DNA of 64,000 nucleotides. It comes from Streptomyces sp. NBC_01197 (GTDB taxonomy: Bacteria; Actinomycetota; Actinomycetes; Streptomycetales; Streptomycetaceae). The stretch spans positions 2,668,001-2,732,000 of the forward strand of contig NZ_CP108569.1 of assembly GCF_036010505.1 (NCBI RefSeq), read 5' to 3'. Shown one piece after another: positions 52,675 through 60,856 of this stretch. Position 1 is the first letter of the stretch; every line of letters begins with the position of its first letter. Under the pieces are notes generated by a model. It was not told the DNA's origin and did not search any database. It worked only from the letters and a program-made list of their open reading frames with translations. A program made the position numbers and the translations under genes.

Positions 52675-53525
52675 CCGCGGAGGAAACCACCACGACCCCC
52701 ACCGGCCCCGATCCCCTCACCGCGGCCACCGTGGACGAGCTGGCGGCGCGGCTCGACGCGGCGCAGACGTCCCGGGCCGACACCCGGAGCCTCGCCGACA
52801 GCCACACCTTCGGCGTCGACGACGCGTACGCGGTCCAGGCGGCGCTGCTGGCCCTCAGGCAGGCGCGCGGCGAGCACATCACCGGGGTGAAGCTGGGCTT
52901 CACCAGCAAGGCCAAGATGGCCCAGATGGGCGTGTCGGACGTGATCGTCGGCAGGCTGACCGACGCGATGCGGATCGCGGACGGCGACGACGTGGCGCTG
53001 GACCGCTTCATCCATCCGAAGGCCGAGCCCGAGGTCGCGTACCGGCTCTGCCGCGATGTGAACCTGGCCGACCCGCTGACGGACATCGAGTCCTGTGTGG
53101 ACGCGATGGCGCCGGCGATCGAGATCATCGACTCCCGGTACCGGGACTTCCGCTTCACCTACAGCGATGTCGTCGCGGACAACACATCGGCGGCCGGCTA
53201 TGTGATCGGCCCCTGGCGCCCGGTCGCCGAAGCGGCCAACCGCGCGGTCCGGCTGCGTACCGGCACGGCCGAGGTGACCGGTTCGACGGCCGCCATCCTC
53301 GGCGACCCGGTGCACGCGCTGCACGCGCTGCTCGACATGTGCCGCCGAAGGAACATCCCGCTGCGGGCCGGGCACGTCGTTCTCGCGGGCGCGGCGACGG
53401 CGGCGGTCCCGCTGGCGGCGGGCGTGACGACGTGCGATGTGGCCGGGCTCGGCTCGGTCTCGCTGAAGTCCGTGCCGGCGAAGTCCGTGCCGGCGAAGTC
53501 CGTGTCGCCGAAGGGGATCCGATGA
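52671..53525 (+). CDS. 2-oxo-3-hexenedioate (4-oxalocrotonate) decarboxylase
   Basis: 284-aa metal-dependent decarboxylase of the XylI/DmpH branch, giving 2-oxopent-4-enoate and CO2. Decarboxylase signatures distinguish it from the sister hydratase: [44 protein letters not shown] and [20 protein letters not shown]. The C-terminus has an unusual Lys-Ser-Val-Pro-Ala-like tail coded by three 15-bp tandem repeats (53466-53510), beyond the normal end. GTG 52671 overlaps the aldolase stop, and the stop overlaps the next start (ATGA). Confidence 0.92.
   Translation: MTAEETTTTPTGPDPLTAATVDELAARLDAAQTSRADTRSLADSHTFGVDDAYAVQAALLALRQARGEHITGVKLGFTSKAKMAQMGVSDVIVGRLTDAMRIADGDDVALDRFIHPKAEPEVAYRLCRDVNLADPLTDIESCVDAMAPAIEIIDSRYRDFRFTYSDVVADNTSAAGYVIGPWRPVAEAANRAVRLRTGTAEVTGSTAAILGDPVHALHALLDMCRRRNIPLRAGHVVLAGAATAAVPLAAGVTTCDVAGLGSVSLKSVPAKSVPAKSVSPKGIR
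53466..53510 (+). repeat. Three 15-bp tandem repeats at the 3' end of the decarboxylase gene
   Basis: AAGTCCGTGCCGGCG at 53466-53480 and 53481-53495, and AAGTCCGTGTCGCCG at 53496-53510. They encode the last repeated Lys-Ser-Val residues of the protein. Confidence 0.85.
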
Positions 53526-54043
53526 CCGGCGGCGCACAGGTGATCAAGGGACGGGCCACCCCACGCGGCAGGTTCCCGCACGTGAAGGTCGTCGGCGATG
53601 CCGTCTATGTGTCGGGCACCAGCTCGCGCAGGCCGGACAACACCTTCGTGGGCGCCGAGGCCGACGAACTGGGCACCACCCGGCTGGACATCAGGGCGCA
53701 GACCCGCGCCGTGATCGAGAACATCCGGGCCATCCTCGCCGAGGTGGGCGCGGAGCTCGCGGACGTCGCCCAGCTCACCACGTATCTGGTCTCCATGAAC
53801 GACTTCGGCGGCTACAACGAGGTCTACGGCGAGTACTTCGACGAGCAGGGCCCGACGAGGACCACAGTGGCGGTGCACCAGCTGCCGCACCCGCATCTGC
53901 TGATAGAGATCCAGGCCATCGCCCATCTGCCGCGCGGACCGGAGACACCCGGCGCGCACACCACAGAGCACATCACGGATACCCGTACGCACCACACAGA
54001 CTCACCCGGCACGAACACGCACAGCACGGAGGTGCCCTCATGA
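53522..54043 (+). CDS. 2-aminomuconate deaminase (RidA/YjgF family)
   Basis: 173-aa protein of the RidA/YER057c fold. The core (about 1-140) carries [36 protein letters not shown], and the arginine/glutamate substrate pocket region in [20 protein letters not shown]. In this operon the role is clear: releasing ammonia from 2-aminomuconate to give 4-oxalocrotonate, as RidA-type deaminases do in the nitrobenzoate and aminophenol pathways. The last 33 residues form an unusual Thr/His-rich tail. ATG 53522 overlaps the decarboxylase stop as ATGA, and the stop overlaps the dioxygenase start. Confidence 0.88.
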   Translation: MTGGAQVIKGRATPRGRFPHVKVVGDAVYVSGTSSRRPDNTFVGAEADELGTTRLDIRAQTRAVIENIRAILAEVGAELADVAQLTTYLVSMNDFGGYNEVYGEYFDEQGPTRTTVAVHQLPHPHLLIEIQAIAHLPRGPETPGAHTTEHITDTRTHHTDSPGTNTHSTEVPS

Positions 54044-54561
54044 CCGCCATCCCCCCGGTCATCGATTTCCAGGGCTGGATCACGGAGCACGAGCACCTGC
54101 TCAAGCCCCCGGTGAACAACAGGACGATGTCGCTCGGCGAGGACTTCATCGTCCAGATCGTCGGCGGGCCCAACGAGCGGACCGACTACCACCTCGACCC
54201 GTACGAGGAGTGGTTCTACCAGGTCAAGGGCGATATGCACGTCAACGTCATGACCGAGGACGGCCCGCGGACCGTGCACATCAAGGAGGGCGAGGCCTGG
54301 CTGCTGCCCGGCAGCCTCCCGCACTCCCCGCAGCGGCCCGACGCGGGCTCGATCGGTCTGGTCATCGAGCGGGTGCGCGAGGAGGGGACGGTGGAGCGGT
54401 TCCAGTGGTACTGCCCTGACTGCGCGGCTCTCGTCCATGAGACCGAGCTCCAGGTCCGGGACATCGTCGCCGATCTGCCGCCGGTGTTCGCCGAGTTCTA
54501 CGACAACGAGAAGGCCCGGAGCTGCCCGCAGTGCGGCGCCCTCCACCCCGGGAAGGGCTGA
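54040..54561 (+). CDS. nbaC: 3-hydroxyanthranilate 3,4-dioxygenase
   Basis: 173-aa cupin ring-cleavage dioxygenase opening 3-hydroxyanthranilate to 2-amino-3-carboxymuconate 6-semialdehyde. Every key residue of the Cupriavidus and Pseudomonas enzymes falls at the same number: iron ligands His51, Glu57 and His95, substrate residues Arg47, Arg99 and Glu110, and the second-iron CxxC pairs Cys125/Cys128 and Cys162/Cys165. The start [17 protein letters not shown] and full length match. This is the gene that identifies the pathway. It overlaps the deaminase by 4 nt. Confidence 0.97.
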   Translation: MTAIPPVIDFQGWITEHEHLLKPPVNNRTMSLGEDFIVQIVGGPNERTDYHLDPYEEWFYQVKGDMHVNVMTEDGPRTVHIKEGEAWLLPGSLPHSPQRPDAGSIGLVIERVREEGTVERFQWYCPDCAALVHETELQVRDIVADLPPVFAEFYDNEKARSCPQCGALHPGKG

Positions 54562-54563
54562 CC

Positions 54564-55565
54564 GTGGACCGCACGATCGACATCCACACCCACTATGTGC
54601 CGCGCGGCTGGCCGGACCTGACGGCCGACGCCGGGCCGGACGCGCCGTGGCTGCGGATCGAGTCCGAGGCCGAGGCCATGATCATGATGGGCACCCGGGA
54701 GTTCCGCCGGATCCAGCGGGACTGCTGGGACGCGAAGACCCGGCTGCGCGACATGGACGCGGACGGCGTACGGACCCAGGTGGTCTCCCCCACCCCGGCG
54801 TTCTTCCAGTACGGCCGCAGCGGCGCCGAGGCCGCCAGGATCGCGCGGATCTTCAACGATCTGGCCCTGGAGATCGTCGCCCCGGCGCCGGACCGGCTGA
54901 TCCCGTTCTGCCAGGTGCCGCTGCAGGACACCGACGCGGCCTGCCGCGAGGTGGAGCGCAGCGTCGCCAACGGACACCGGGGGGTGGAGATCGGCAACCA
55001 TGTCGGGGATCTCGACCTGGACAGCGAAGGGGTCGTGACCTTCCTCCAGCACTGCGCCTCGATTGATGTGCCGGTCTTCGTGCACCCCTGGGACATGGCC
55101 AGCTCGCCCCGGCTCGACCGCTGGATGGCGCAGTGGCTCACCGCGATGCCGGCGGAGACCCATCTGTCGATCCTCGCGCTGATCCTGGGCGGGGTCTTCG
55201 ACCGGATCGACGACCGGCTGAAGATCTGCTTCGCGCACGGCGGCGGGTCGTTCGCCTTCTGGCTGGGCCGGATGGAGAACGCGTGGCACGGCCGCCACGA
55301 CGTCATCGGCACCTCGCAGTTCCCGCCGTCGCACTACCTGGGCCGTTTCTACGTGGACTCGGTGGTCTTCGACGACCGCGCGCTGCGGCTGCTGGTCGAC
55401 ACGGTCGGCCCCGACCGGGTGATGGTGGGCAGCGACTACCCGTACCCGCTGGGCGAACGCCCCGTCGGCGAAGTCGTCCGTAAGAGCGGCTTCCTCACCG
55501 AGGCGGACCGCGCGCTGATCACCCACGGCAACGCGGAGCGCTTCCTGGGGACGGCCGCCCGCTGA
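54564..55565 (+). CDS. nbaD: 2-amino-3-carboxymuconate 6-semialdehyde decarboxylase
   Basis: 333-aa amidohydrolase-superfamily ACMSD, decarboxylating the dioxygenase product to 2-aminomuconate 6-semialdehyde before it cyclises to quinolinate. Zinc ligands are His8, His10 (DIHTHYVP), His174 (VHPWDM), His225 (FAHGGGSFAF) and Asp291 (GSDYPYPLGE), within three positions of the Pseudomonas enzyme. GTG 54564 starts 2 nt after the dioxygenase stop, with GGGAAGGG as ribosome site. It is the last gene of the eight-gene operon and ends 14 bp from the convergent LysR gene. Confidence 0.95.
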   Translation: MDRTIDIHTHYVPRGWPDLTADAGPDAPWLRIESEAEAMIMMGTREFRRIQRDCWDAKTRLRDMDADGVRTQVVSPTPAFFQYGRSGAEAARIARIFNDLALEIVAPAPDRLIPFCQVPLQDTDAACREVERSVANGHRGVEIGNHVGDLDLDSEGVVTFLQHCASIDVPVFVHPWDMASSPRLDRWMAQWLTAMPAETHLSILALILGGVFDRIDDRLKICFAHGGGSFAFWLGRMENAWHGRHDVIGTSQFPPSHYLGRFYVDSVVFDDRALRLLVDTVGPDRVMVGSDYPYPLGERPVGEVVRKSGFLTEADRALITHGNAERFLGTAAR

Positions 55566-55579
55566 GGGCCGGACCCGGC

Positions 55580-56530
55580 TCAGCCGGGAGTGTCGCCACC
55601 GGCGCCCTGCGGGGCCATACCGGCGGCGACCTCCTCCAGGCCCGTGATCAGCGCCCGGGCGGAGGGGCTCGGCGTACTGGCGGCGGGCAGGGTCAGTCCG
55701 ACGCTGTGCCCGATCGGCTCCAGCGGGATGCCGAGGCGGACGATCCTGGGATCATCGCGGATGATCAGGCTCGGCAGCGCCGCCACCACGTCTGTTTCCA
55801 GAAGGAGTTGACGCACAGTCAGGAACGACGTGGTCTCCACCCTGTTCATCGGCAGGGCGATCCCGTGCCGGGCGAAGAACTCCTCAATCTCCCGGCGCAG
55901 CGCGGTCTCGGCACCCGGCAGGATCCACGGGTAGTGCGCCAGCTCGGCTAGATCCACTGCCCGCTGCCCGGCGAGCGCGTGCGAGGCCCTGACGACCAGC
56001 TCGACCGACTCGTCGTACAGCTTGCGGCGCACGGTGCGCTCGTCGGACGGTACGGTCAGCCGCCCCACGATGAAGTCGACGCGTCCGGCCTCCAGTTCGA
56101 GCAGCAGGGCCTCGGGTGACGCCTCCCGGACGACCACGGTGAGGTAGGGGCGCTCCTTCTTGACCGCGGCGATGGCGCGCGGGAGCAGCACGTTCGAACC
56201 GGCGAGGTGAGTACCGACGATCACGGTGCCGCGGTCGGCGTCGGCCAGCTCGACCACATGGCGGCCCGCCTGCGTCAACTCGGCGAGTACGGTGCGCGCG
56301 TGGGCGGTGAAGGCCTCGCCGAAGACCGTCGGGGTGACACCGCGGGGGCCGCGCTCGAAGAGCGGCACGCCCAGGATGTCCTCCAGCTCGTGCAGGCTGC
56401 GGGTCGCCGCGGGCTGCGTCACATGCAGTTCGGCGGCGGCGCCGACCACGCTGCCCCGGCGGGAGAGCGCGTCGACGAGGACCAGATGACGGAACTTCAG
56501 CCGGCCGTCGAGCAGGCGGGGGATCTTCAC
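55580..56530 (-). CDS. LysR-family transcriptional regulator of the aromatic cluster
   Basis: 316-aa LysR protein: winged helix-turn-helix at about 10-70 (LVDALSRRGSVVGAAAELHV, TQPAATRSLHELEDILGVPL) and a periplasmic-binding-like effector domain (about 100-300). Of the PcaQ/GbpR-CbbR-like group that control aromatic operons. Likely effector is a pathway intermediate; this is inferred from context. GTG 56530 start. It is convergent with the catabolic operon and separated from both target promoters by the operon itself, so regulation must act at a distance via the motif at 48154-48254. Confidence 0.88.
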   Translation of the reverse strand: MKIPRLLDGRLKFRHLVLVDALSRRGSVVGAAAELHVTQPAATRSLHELEDILGVPLFERGPRGVTPTVFGEAFTAHARTVLAELTQAGRHVVELADADRGTVIVGTHLAGSNVLLPRAIAAVKKERPYLTVVVREASPEALLLELEAGRVDFIVGRLTVPSDERTVRRKLYDESVELVVRASHALAGQRAVDLAELAHYPWILPGAETALRREIEEFFARHGIALPMNRVETTSFLTVRQLLLETDVVAALPSLIIRDDPRIVRLGIPLEPIGHSVGLTLPAASTPSPSARALITGLEEVAAGMAPQGAGGDTPG

Positions 56531-56565
56531 CCGGCCGACCCTAGTGCCGCGGCACTGGTACCGCG

Positions 56566-57021
56566 TCAGACAGCCGCGGGGGCGCCTCCGGCCGCTTCGG
56601 GCTCGCCACCGGCCGTTTCCGGCTCCGGGCGGCCCCTGTCGTACGCCACCAGGGTCAGCACGATCAGCCCGAGCACCACGATCATCACGACGAAGGCCGG
56701 CCAGCCGACCAGGCCCCAGGTGAGCGCGCCCAGGACGCCGTGCACCACGGCGCAGGTGATCAGCAGGATCCGGCCGAAGCGGCCGGGCGCGCGGTCCGTG
56801 ATCCCGGCGCGCAACGGGAAGAACGCGCAGAGCAGCAGATAGGCGCCGAAGACACCCCCGGCCACCCAGGAGCCGGTGCTTATCGCGCTCGGCTTCAGGC
56901 CCGCCATGGACATGTTCTGGTTGTCGGCGACCTTGCCGAGTATCAGGTTCACGAAGGCGATCCCGAACGCCTCAAGGAAGAGGACGATCGCAGCCATCAA
57001 GGCCACCGGCCTGCGTGCCAT
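56566..57021 (-). CDS. Four-helix membrane protein with Pro/Glu-rich C-terminus
   Basis: 151-aa protein with four hydrophobic helices (about 7-28, 45-62, 76-95, 100-122) and a Pro/Glu/Gly-rich tail after residue 130. A conserved-looking VADNQNMSMAGLKPSAISTG loop sits between helices 1 and 2. ATG 57021 is preceded by GGGGGTGG. It is the expected core-gene neighbour of accA2, now on the far side of the catabolic island. Its leader of about 115 nt contains seven 11-bp tandem repeats. Function unknown. Confidence 0.75.
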   Translation of the reverse strand: MARRPVALMAAIVLFLEAFGIAFVNLILGKVADNQNMSMAGLKPSAISTGSWVAGGVFGAYLLLCAFFPLRAGITDRAPGRFGRILLITCAVVHGVLGALTWGLVGWPAFVVMIVVLGLIVLTLVAYDRGRPEPETAGGEPEAAGGAPAAV

Positions 57022-57032
57022 GAGCCCACCCC

Positions 57033-57109
57033 CAGTCAGATCCCAGTCGGATCGCAGTCGGATCCCGGTCGGATCCCACTCAGGTCCGAGTCGAATCCCC
57101 GTCAGATAC
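57033..57109 (-). repeat. Seven tandem 11-bp repeats in the predicted leader of the membrane protein
   Basis: Consensus CAGTCGGATCC. Units start at 57033, 57044, 57055, 57066, 57077, 57088 and 57099, all exactly 11 bp, with one to four differences each. The array ends 11 bp before the start codon region and lies downstream of the predicted promoter, so it would be transcribed. Confidence 0.9.
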
Positions 57110-57142
57110 CGCTTGTTACCGCAAGTATGTGCGACACCGCGC

Positions 57143-57171
57143 AGGCTACTAACGGGTAGTCGCCGGGACAA
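57143..57171 (-). promoter_or_regulatory. Vegetative-type promoter of the membrane protein
   Basis: Minus strand: TTGTCC (57171-57166), exactly 17-bp spacer, TAGCCT (57148-57143). This fits HrdB-type promoters and predicts transcription start near 57136, giving a leader of about 115 nt that holds the 11-bp repeats. Confidence 0.55.
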
Positions 57172-57320
57172 GGGGTCTGAACGGTCAGAACGGGCGGCAA
57201 AGAATCGCCCGCCCCTTCGTAGGGACTCCACAAAGAAACGCGAGCCGCAGCGGTTCCGACTGACAGAGACCTAAGCCACATGGCGGGGCTACTGTGGGTT
57301 CCGGGAACCCTCCGTACCGT

Positions 57321-57366
57321 GGTGTGACAAGGGAATACGCAGCACTGCCGACGCCCGTGTCACACC
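57321..57366 (+). promoter_or_regulatory. Inverted repeat GGTGTGACA...TGTCACACC upstream of accA2
   Basis: 9-bp perfect arms at 57321-57329 and 57358-57366, 28 bp apart, 155-200 bp before the accA2 start. It could be two half-sites of a regulator or a hairpin in a leader. No regulator can be named. Confidence 0.4.
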
Positions 57367-57520
57367 GTGTGTGGGGAAGCTCACCTATGGGGACAGGTCG
57401 AAACGCGGTGTCGGCAGTCCCTAAACTCAGCTTGTTTCAGCGAACTCTTCGGCACGATGACCTGCCGAGTAAACCCGCCTCGGGTGCGAGCGGGGATGAC
57501 ACAGCAAGGAGGGAGCCATC

Positions 57521-59272
57521 GTGCACAAGGTGCTCATCGCCAACCGTGGCGAGATCGCTGTCCGTGTCGCACGGGCCTGCCAGGACGCCGGGATCGCGAG
57601 CGTAGCCGTTTACGCCGAACCGGACCGGGACGCACTGCACGTACGCGCGGCCGACGAGGCGTTCGCCCTGGGCGGTGACACCCCGTCCGCCAGCTACCTG
57701 GACATGGGCAAGGTCCTCCAGGCCGCGAAGGACTCGGGCGCCGACGCCATCCACCCCGGATACGGCTTCCTCTCCGAGAACGCCGAATTCGCCCAGGCCG
57801 TCCTCGACGCCGGGCTCACCTGGATCGGCCCCCCGCCGCAGGCCATCCGCGACCTCGGCGACAAGGTCGCCGCCCGGCACATCGCGCAGCGCGCCGGCGC
57901 GCCCCTGGTCGCCGGTACCCCGGACCCGGTCGGGGGCTCCGACGAGGTCGTGACGTTCGCCGAGGAGAACGGCCTGCCGATCGCGATCAAGGCGGCCTTC
58001 GGCGGTGGCGGGCGCGGCCTGAAGGTCGCCCGCACCCTCGAAGAGATCCCCGAGCTCTACGACTCGGCGGTCCGCGAGGCCGTCGCCGCCTTCGGCCGCG
58101 GCGAGTGCTTCGTCGAGCGCTACCTCGACAAGCCCCGGCACGTCGAGACCCAGTGCCTGGCGGACAAGCACGGCAACGTCGTCGTCGTCTCCACCCGTGA
58201 CTGCTCACTCCAGCGCCGCCACCAGAAGCTGGTCGAGGAGGCGCCCGCGCCCTTCCTGAGCGAGGAGCAGAACGCCGAGCTGTACGCCGCGTCCAAGGCC
58301 ATCCTCAAGGAGGCCGGTTACGAGGGCGCGGGCACCGTCGAGTTCCTGGTGGGCGTCGACGGCACGATCTCCTTCCTGGAGGTCAACACCCGCCTCCAGG
58401 TGGAACACCCGGTCACCGAAGAGGTCTCGGGCATCGACCTGGTCCGTGAGATGTTCCGCATCGCCGACGGCGAGGAGCTCGGCTACGACGACCCCGAGCT
58501 GCGCGGTCACTCCTTCGAGTTCCGTATCAACGGCGAGGACCCGGGCCGCGGCTTCCTGCCCGCCCCCGGCACCGTCACCACCTTCGCGCCGCCGGCCGGC
58601 CCCGGCGTCCGCCTCGACGCGGGCGTCGAGTCGGGCTCGGTCATCGGCCCCGCCTGGGACTCGCTGCTCGCCAAGCTGATCGTCACCGGTGCCACCCGCG
58701 AGCAGGCCCTCCAGCGCGCCGCCCGCGCACTGGACGAGTTCACCGTGGAGGGCATGGCCACCGCCATCCCGTTCCACCGCGCGGTCGTCGCCGACCCGGC
58801 CTTCACGGCCGACCCCTTCCGTATCCACACGCGGTGGATCGAGACCGAGTTCGTCAACGAGATCCCGCCCTTCGCCGCCCCGTCCGACGCGGACGAGGAC
58901 GAGGCCGGGCGCGAGACGATCGTCGTCGAGGTCGGCGGCAAGCGCCTTGAGGTCTCGCTGCCGTCCTCGCTGGGGATGACGCTGGCCCGTACCGGTCTGG
59001 CCGCGGGCGCCAAGCCCAAGCGCCGGGCGGCCAAGAAGGCCGGCTCCGCCGCTTCGGGCGACTCGCTCGCGTCCCCGATGCAGGGCACGATCGTCAAGGT
59101 CGCGGTCGAGGAGGGCCAGGAGGTCAAGGAGGGCGACCTGGTCGTCGTCCTGGAGGCGATGAAGATGGAGCAGCCGCTCAACGCGCACCGCTCCGGCACC
59201 ATCAAGGGCCTCACCGCGGAGATCGGCGCCTCCGTCTCGTCCGGCGCCATGATCTGCGAGATCAAGGACTGA
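57521..59272 (+). CDS. accA2: Acyl-CoA carboxylase alpha subunit (biotin carboxylase-BCCP)
   Basis: 583-aa fusion of biotin carboxylase (about 1-450) and biotin carboxyl carrier (about 510-583), which carboxylates its own biotin and serves both acetyl- and propionyl-CoA carboxylases in Streptomyces. Signatures: [14 protein letters not shown] at the start, [13 protein letters not shown], the ATP-grasp loop [10 protein letters not shown] near 168, [15 protein letters not shown], and the biotinyl Lys548 in [11 protein letters not shown] linker rich in Ala and Lys ([18 protein letters not shown]) connects the domains. GTG 57521 start. Partner beta and epsilon subunits are encoded 13 kb away, across the catabolic island. 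Confidence 0.95.
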   Translation: MHKVLIANRGEIAVRVARACQDAGIASVAVYAEPDRDALHVRAADEAFALGGDTPSASYLDMGKVLQAAKDSGADAIHPGYGFLSENAEFAQAVLDAGLTWIGPPPQAIRDLGDKVAARHIAQRAGAPLVAGTPDPVGGSDEVVTFAEENGLPIAIKAAFGGGGRGLKVARTLEEIPELYDSAVREAVAAFGRGECFVERYLDKPRHVETQCLADKHGNVVVVSTRDCSLQRRHQKLVEEAPAPFLSEEQNAELYAASKAILKEAGYEGAGTVEFLVGVDGTISFLEVNTRLQVEHPVTEEVSGIDLVREMFRIADGEELGYDDPELRGHSFEFRINGEDPGRGFLPAPGTVTTFAPPAGPGVRLDAGVESGSVIGPAWDSLLAKLIVTGATREQALQRAARALDEFTVEGMATAIPFHRAVVADPAFTADPFRIHTRWIETEFVNEIPPFAAPSDADEDEAGRETIVVEVGGKRLEVSLPSSLGMTLARTGLAAGAKPKRRAAKKAGSAASGDSLASPMQGTIVKVAVEEGQEVKEGDLVVVLEAMKMEQPLNAHRSGTIKGLTAEIGASVSSGAMICEIKD

Positions 59273-59316
59273 TATCCCGCAGGAACGACGCGACGGGTCA
59301 GCCGCAGCCGCGAGTC

Positions 59317-59349
59317 GAGCCCCCGGCCGGATACACCGGCCGGGGGCTC
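59317..59349 (+). terminator. Perfect 14-bp hairpin after accA2
   Basis: Arms 59317-59330 and 59336-59349 with a 5-nt loop, 45 bp after the stop. Confidence 0.85.
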
Positions 59350-59457
59350 GCTCGGTCGTCGGTCGGGTGAACCCGGCCGGCCACGCTGCCCGGCCCGGCA
59401 CCAGCTGAGAACAGCAATCTGACAGCTTCCTGACACTCCCTCCCTACCCTCCACCCC

Positions 59458-60759
59458 ATGAAACTTGGACGCACGGGGCGTGCGAAATTGCTGCTGCTTG
59501 CCGCGCCCCTGACCGCTTGTGCTGTTTGCTTCACCTCGACGGAGGCGTTCGCTGCCGCCGGTGGGGCCGGTACTCAGCCTGCGCGGCACGGAGTGAGCGA
59601 GGTGCACTACAACCTGGGCGACGAGGCTTTTCAGCCGCCCGAGTCTCTCGGCTACGTGGGCGGGAATGAGCTGGACGGGGCCGTTTACTACCCCGCCGAC
59701 ATCTCCTCCGGCACCCACCCGCTGATCATGGTCGAGCACGGATTCTGGGATACCTGCGCCGACGCCGACGCCTCCACGTCACTCACCGCGGCGCAAGCCG
59801 CGCTGGCGAAGGACGAGCAGAGCGATGACGCGGCCGACGCGGCGAAGCAGGAGGCGATCATCAAGGCCGACTCGGACCGGCTGTCGGCCTGGCCGTGCGC
59901 ACCCGGGGTGCGGCAGATCCCCAGCTATCTCGGATACGACTACCTGGGCCGTGATCTGGCAAGCCGGGGGTTCGTCGTTGTCTCCATCGGGGCGAACGGC
60001 ATCAACTCGACGTCCCCCGGCCAGGCTGACACGGTCTATCAGGAGCGCGCGGCACTGATCAACGCCCAGTTGCGCATGTGGCGGCAACTGTCGTCGACGG
60101 GCGGGGGCCCGCTGCGCGGCGGCTTCGTCGATGCCACGTCCGGACTCCCGTCGCCGGTGAACTTCAAGAACCATGTGGACTTGCAGAACGTGGGGCTGAT
60201 CGGGCACTCCATGGGCGGCGGTGGAGTGATGCAGGAGATCGCCGACAGCAGCCGTCATACGTGGCCCAAAGGCGTGTCCGTCAAGGCGGCGTTCACTCTC
60301 GCGCCCACCGCCACCTGGGACGTCGATCCCATCACCAAGACATCGTTCGCGGTGATGTGGGGCACGTGCGACCAGGTGAACACCGGAGAGTTCTTCGACT
60401 GGAACAAGGACGACAACAGCGCGCCGATAGGCCAGTACACGGTGCGGGGCGGTGTCCACGACTTCTACAACAAGCAGTGGTCACCCAGCAGCGGCCAGGT
60501 CAGCGCACATGACGACGCCGTTCCCGGCAGCAAGCCAGGCACCTGCAAGTCCCAGTTCCTCGGAGCCACCGCCCCCCAGACCGATCAGAAGGAACTCTCG
60601 GAGCAGCGGCAGCGCCGGATCACCAAGGATTACGTGAGCGCCTACTTCGCTGACCACCTGCTCGGCCGGACGCAGTATGAGCCCTACCTGACTGGAGAGA
60701 AGTCGTTCCCCGGTACGGGCGGTGCCGTCAGCACCCAGTTCGACGGGGGCGTCAACTGA
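59458..60759 (+). CDS. Secreted alpha/beta hydrolase
   Basis: 433-aa exported enzyme. Basic N-terminus, signal-peptide helix (LLLLAAPLTACAVCF) and likely cleavage near AFAAA-GG. Nucleophile Ser251 lies in GLIGHSMGGGGVM, and the C-terminal GGVHDFYN holds the probable catalytic His. The layout resembles secreted chlorophyllase/dienelactone-hydrolase-like lipases. A Cys cluster in DTCADAD, WPCAPG, GTCDQV and GTCKSQ suggests disulfides, in keeping with secretion. Its GC at third positions looks slightly lower and the coding style differs from neighbours, so it may be acquired. It sits between accA2 and the convergent DeoR gene. Substrate unknown. Confidence 0.82.
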   Translation: MKLGRTGRAKLLLLAAPLTACAVCFTSTEAFAAAGGAGTQPARHGVSEVHYNLGDEAFQPPESLGYVGGNELDGAVYYPADISSGTHPLIMVEHGFWDTCADADASTSLTAAQAALAKDEQSDDAADAAKQEAIIKADSDRLSAWPCAPGVRQIPSYLGYDYLGRDLASRGFVVVSIGANGINSTSPGQADTVYQERAALINAQLRMWRQLSSTGGGPLRGGFVDATSGLPSPVNFKNHVDLQNVGLIGHSMGGGGVMQEIADSSRHTWPKGVSVKAAFTLAPTATWDVDPITKTSFAVMWGTCDQVNTGEFFDWNKDDNSAPIGQYTVRGGVHDFYNKQWSPSSGQVSAHDDAVPGSKPGTCKSQFLGATAPQTDQKELSEQRQRRITKDYVSAYFADHLLGRTQYEPYLTGEKSFPGTGGAVSTQFDGGVN

Positions 60760-60856
60760 GCGCTTCCCCACCTGGCTGATACCGGGTGAGAGCCCCGCCC
60801 CATGCCGCGCACAACACCCCGTCGGCCTGACAGCCACGTGATCCGCCGGGCAGAAG

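Larger units (their letters stand above)
57022..57520. other. 499-bp divergent intergenic region with no gene
   Basis: Contains the leader and promoter of the membrane protein on the minus strand (57033-57171), and the accA2 promoter region on the plus strand with a 9-bp inverted repeat (57321-57366). No further coding potential is evident. Confidence 0.75.

Noticed and set aside
48154..55565. Part of an actinomycin or other 3-hydroxyanthranilate antibiotic cluster
   Set aside because: All genes are catabolic; there is no NRPS, PKS or 4-methyl-3-hydroxyanthranilate biosynthetic gene in the window.
45291..56565. Mobile element carrying the catabolic island
   Set aside because: No integrase, transposase, tRNA site or flanking direct repeats could be found at the edges.
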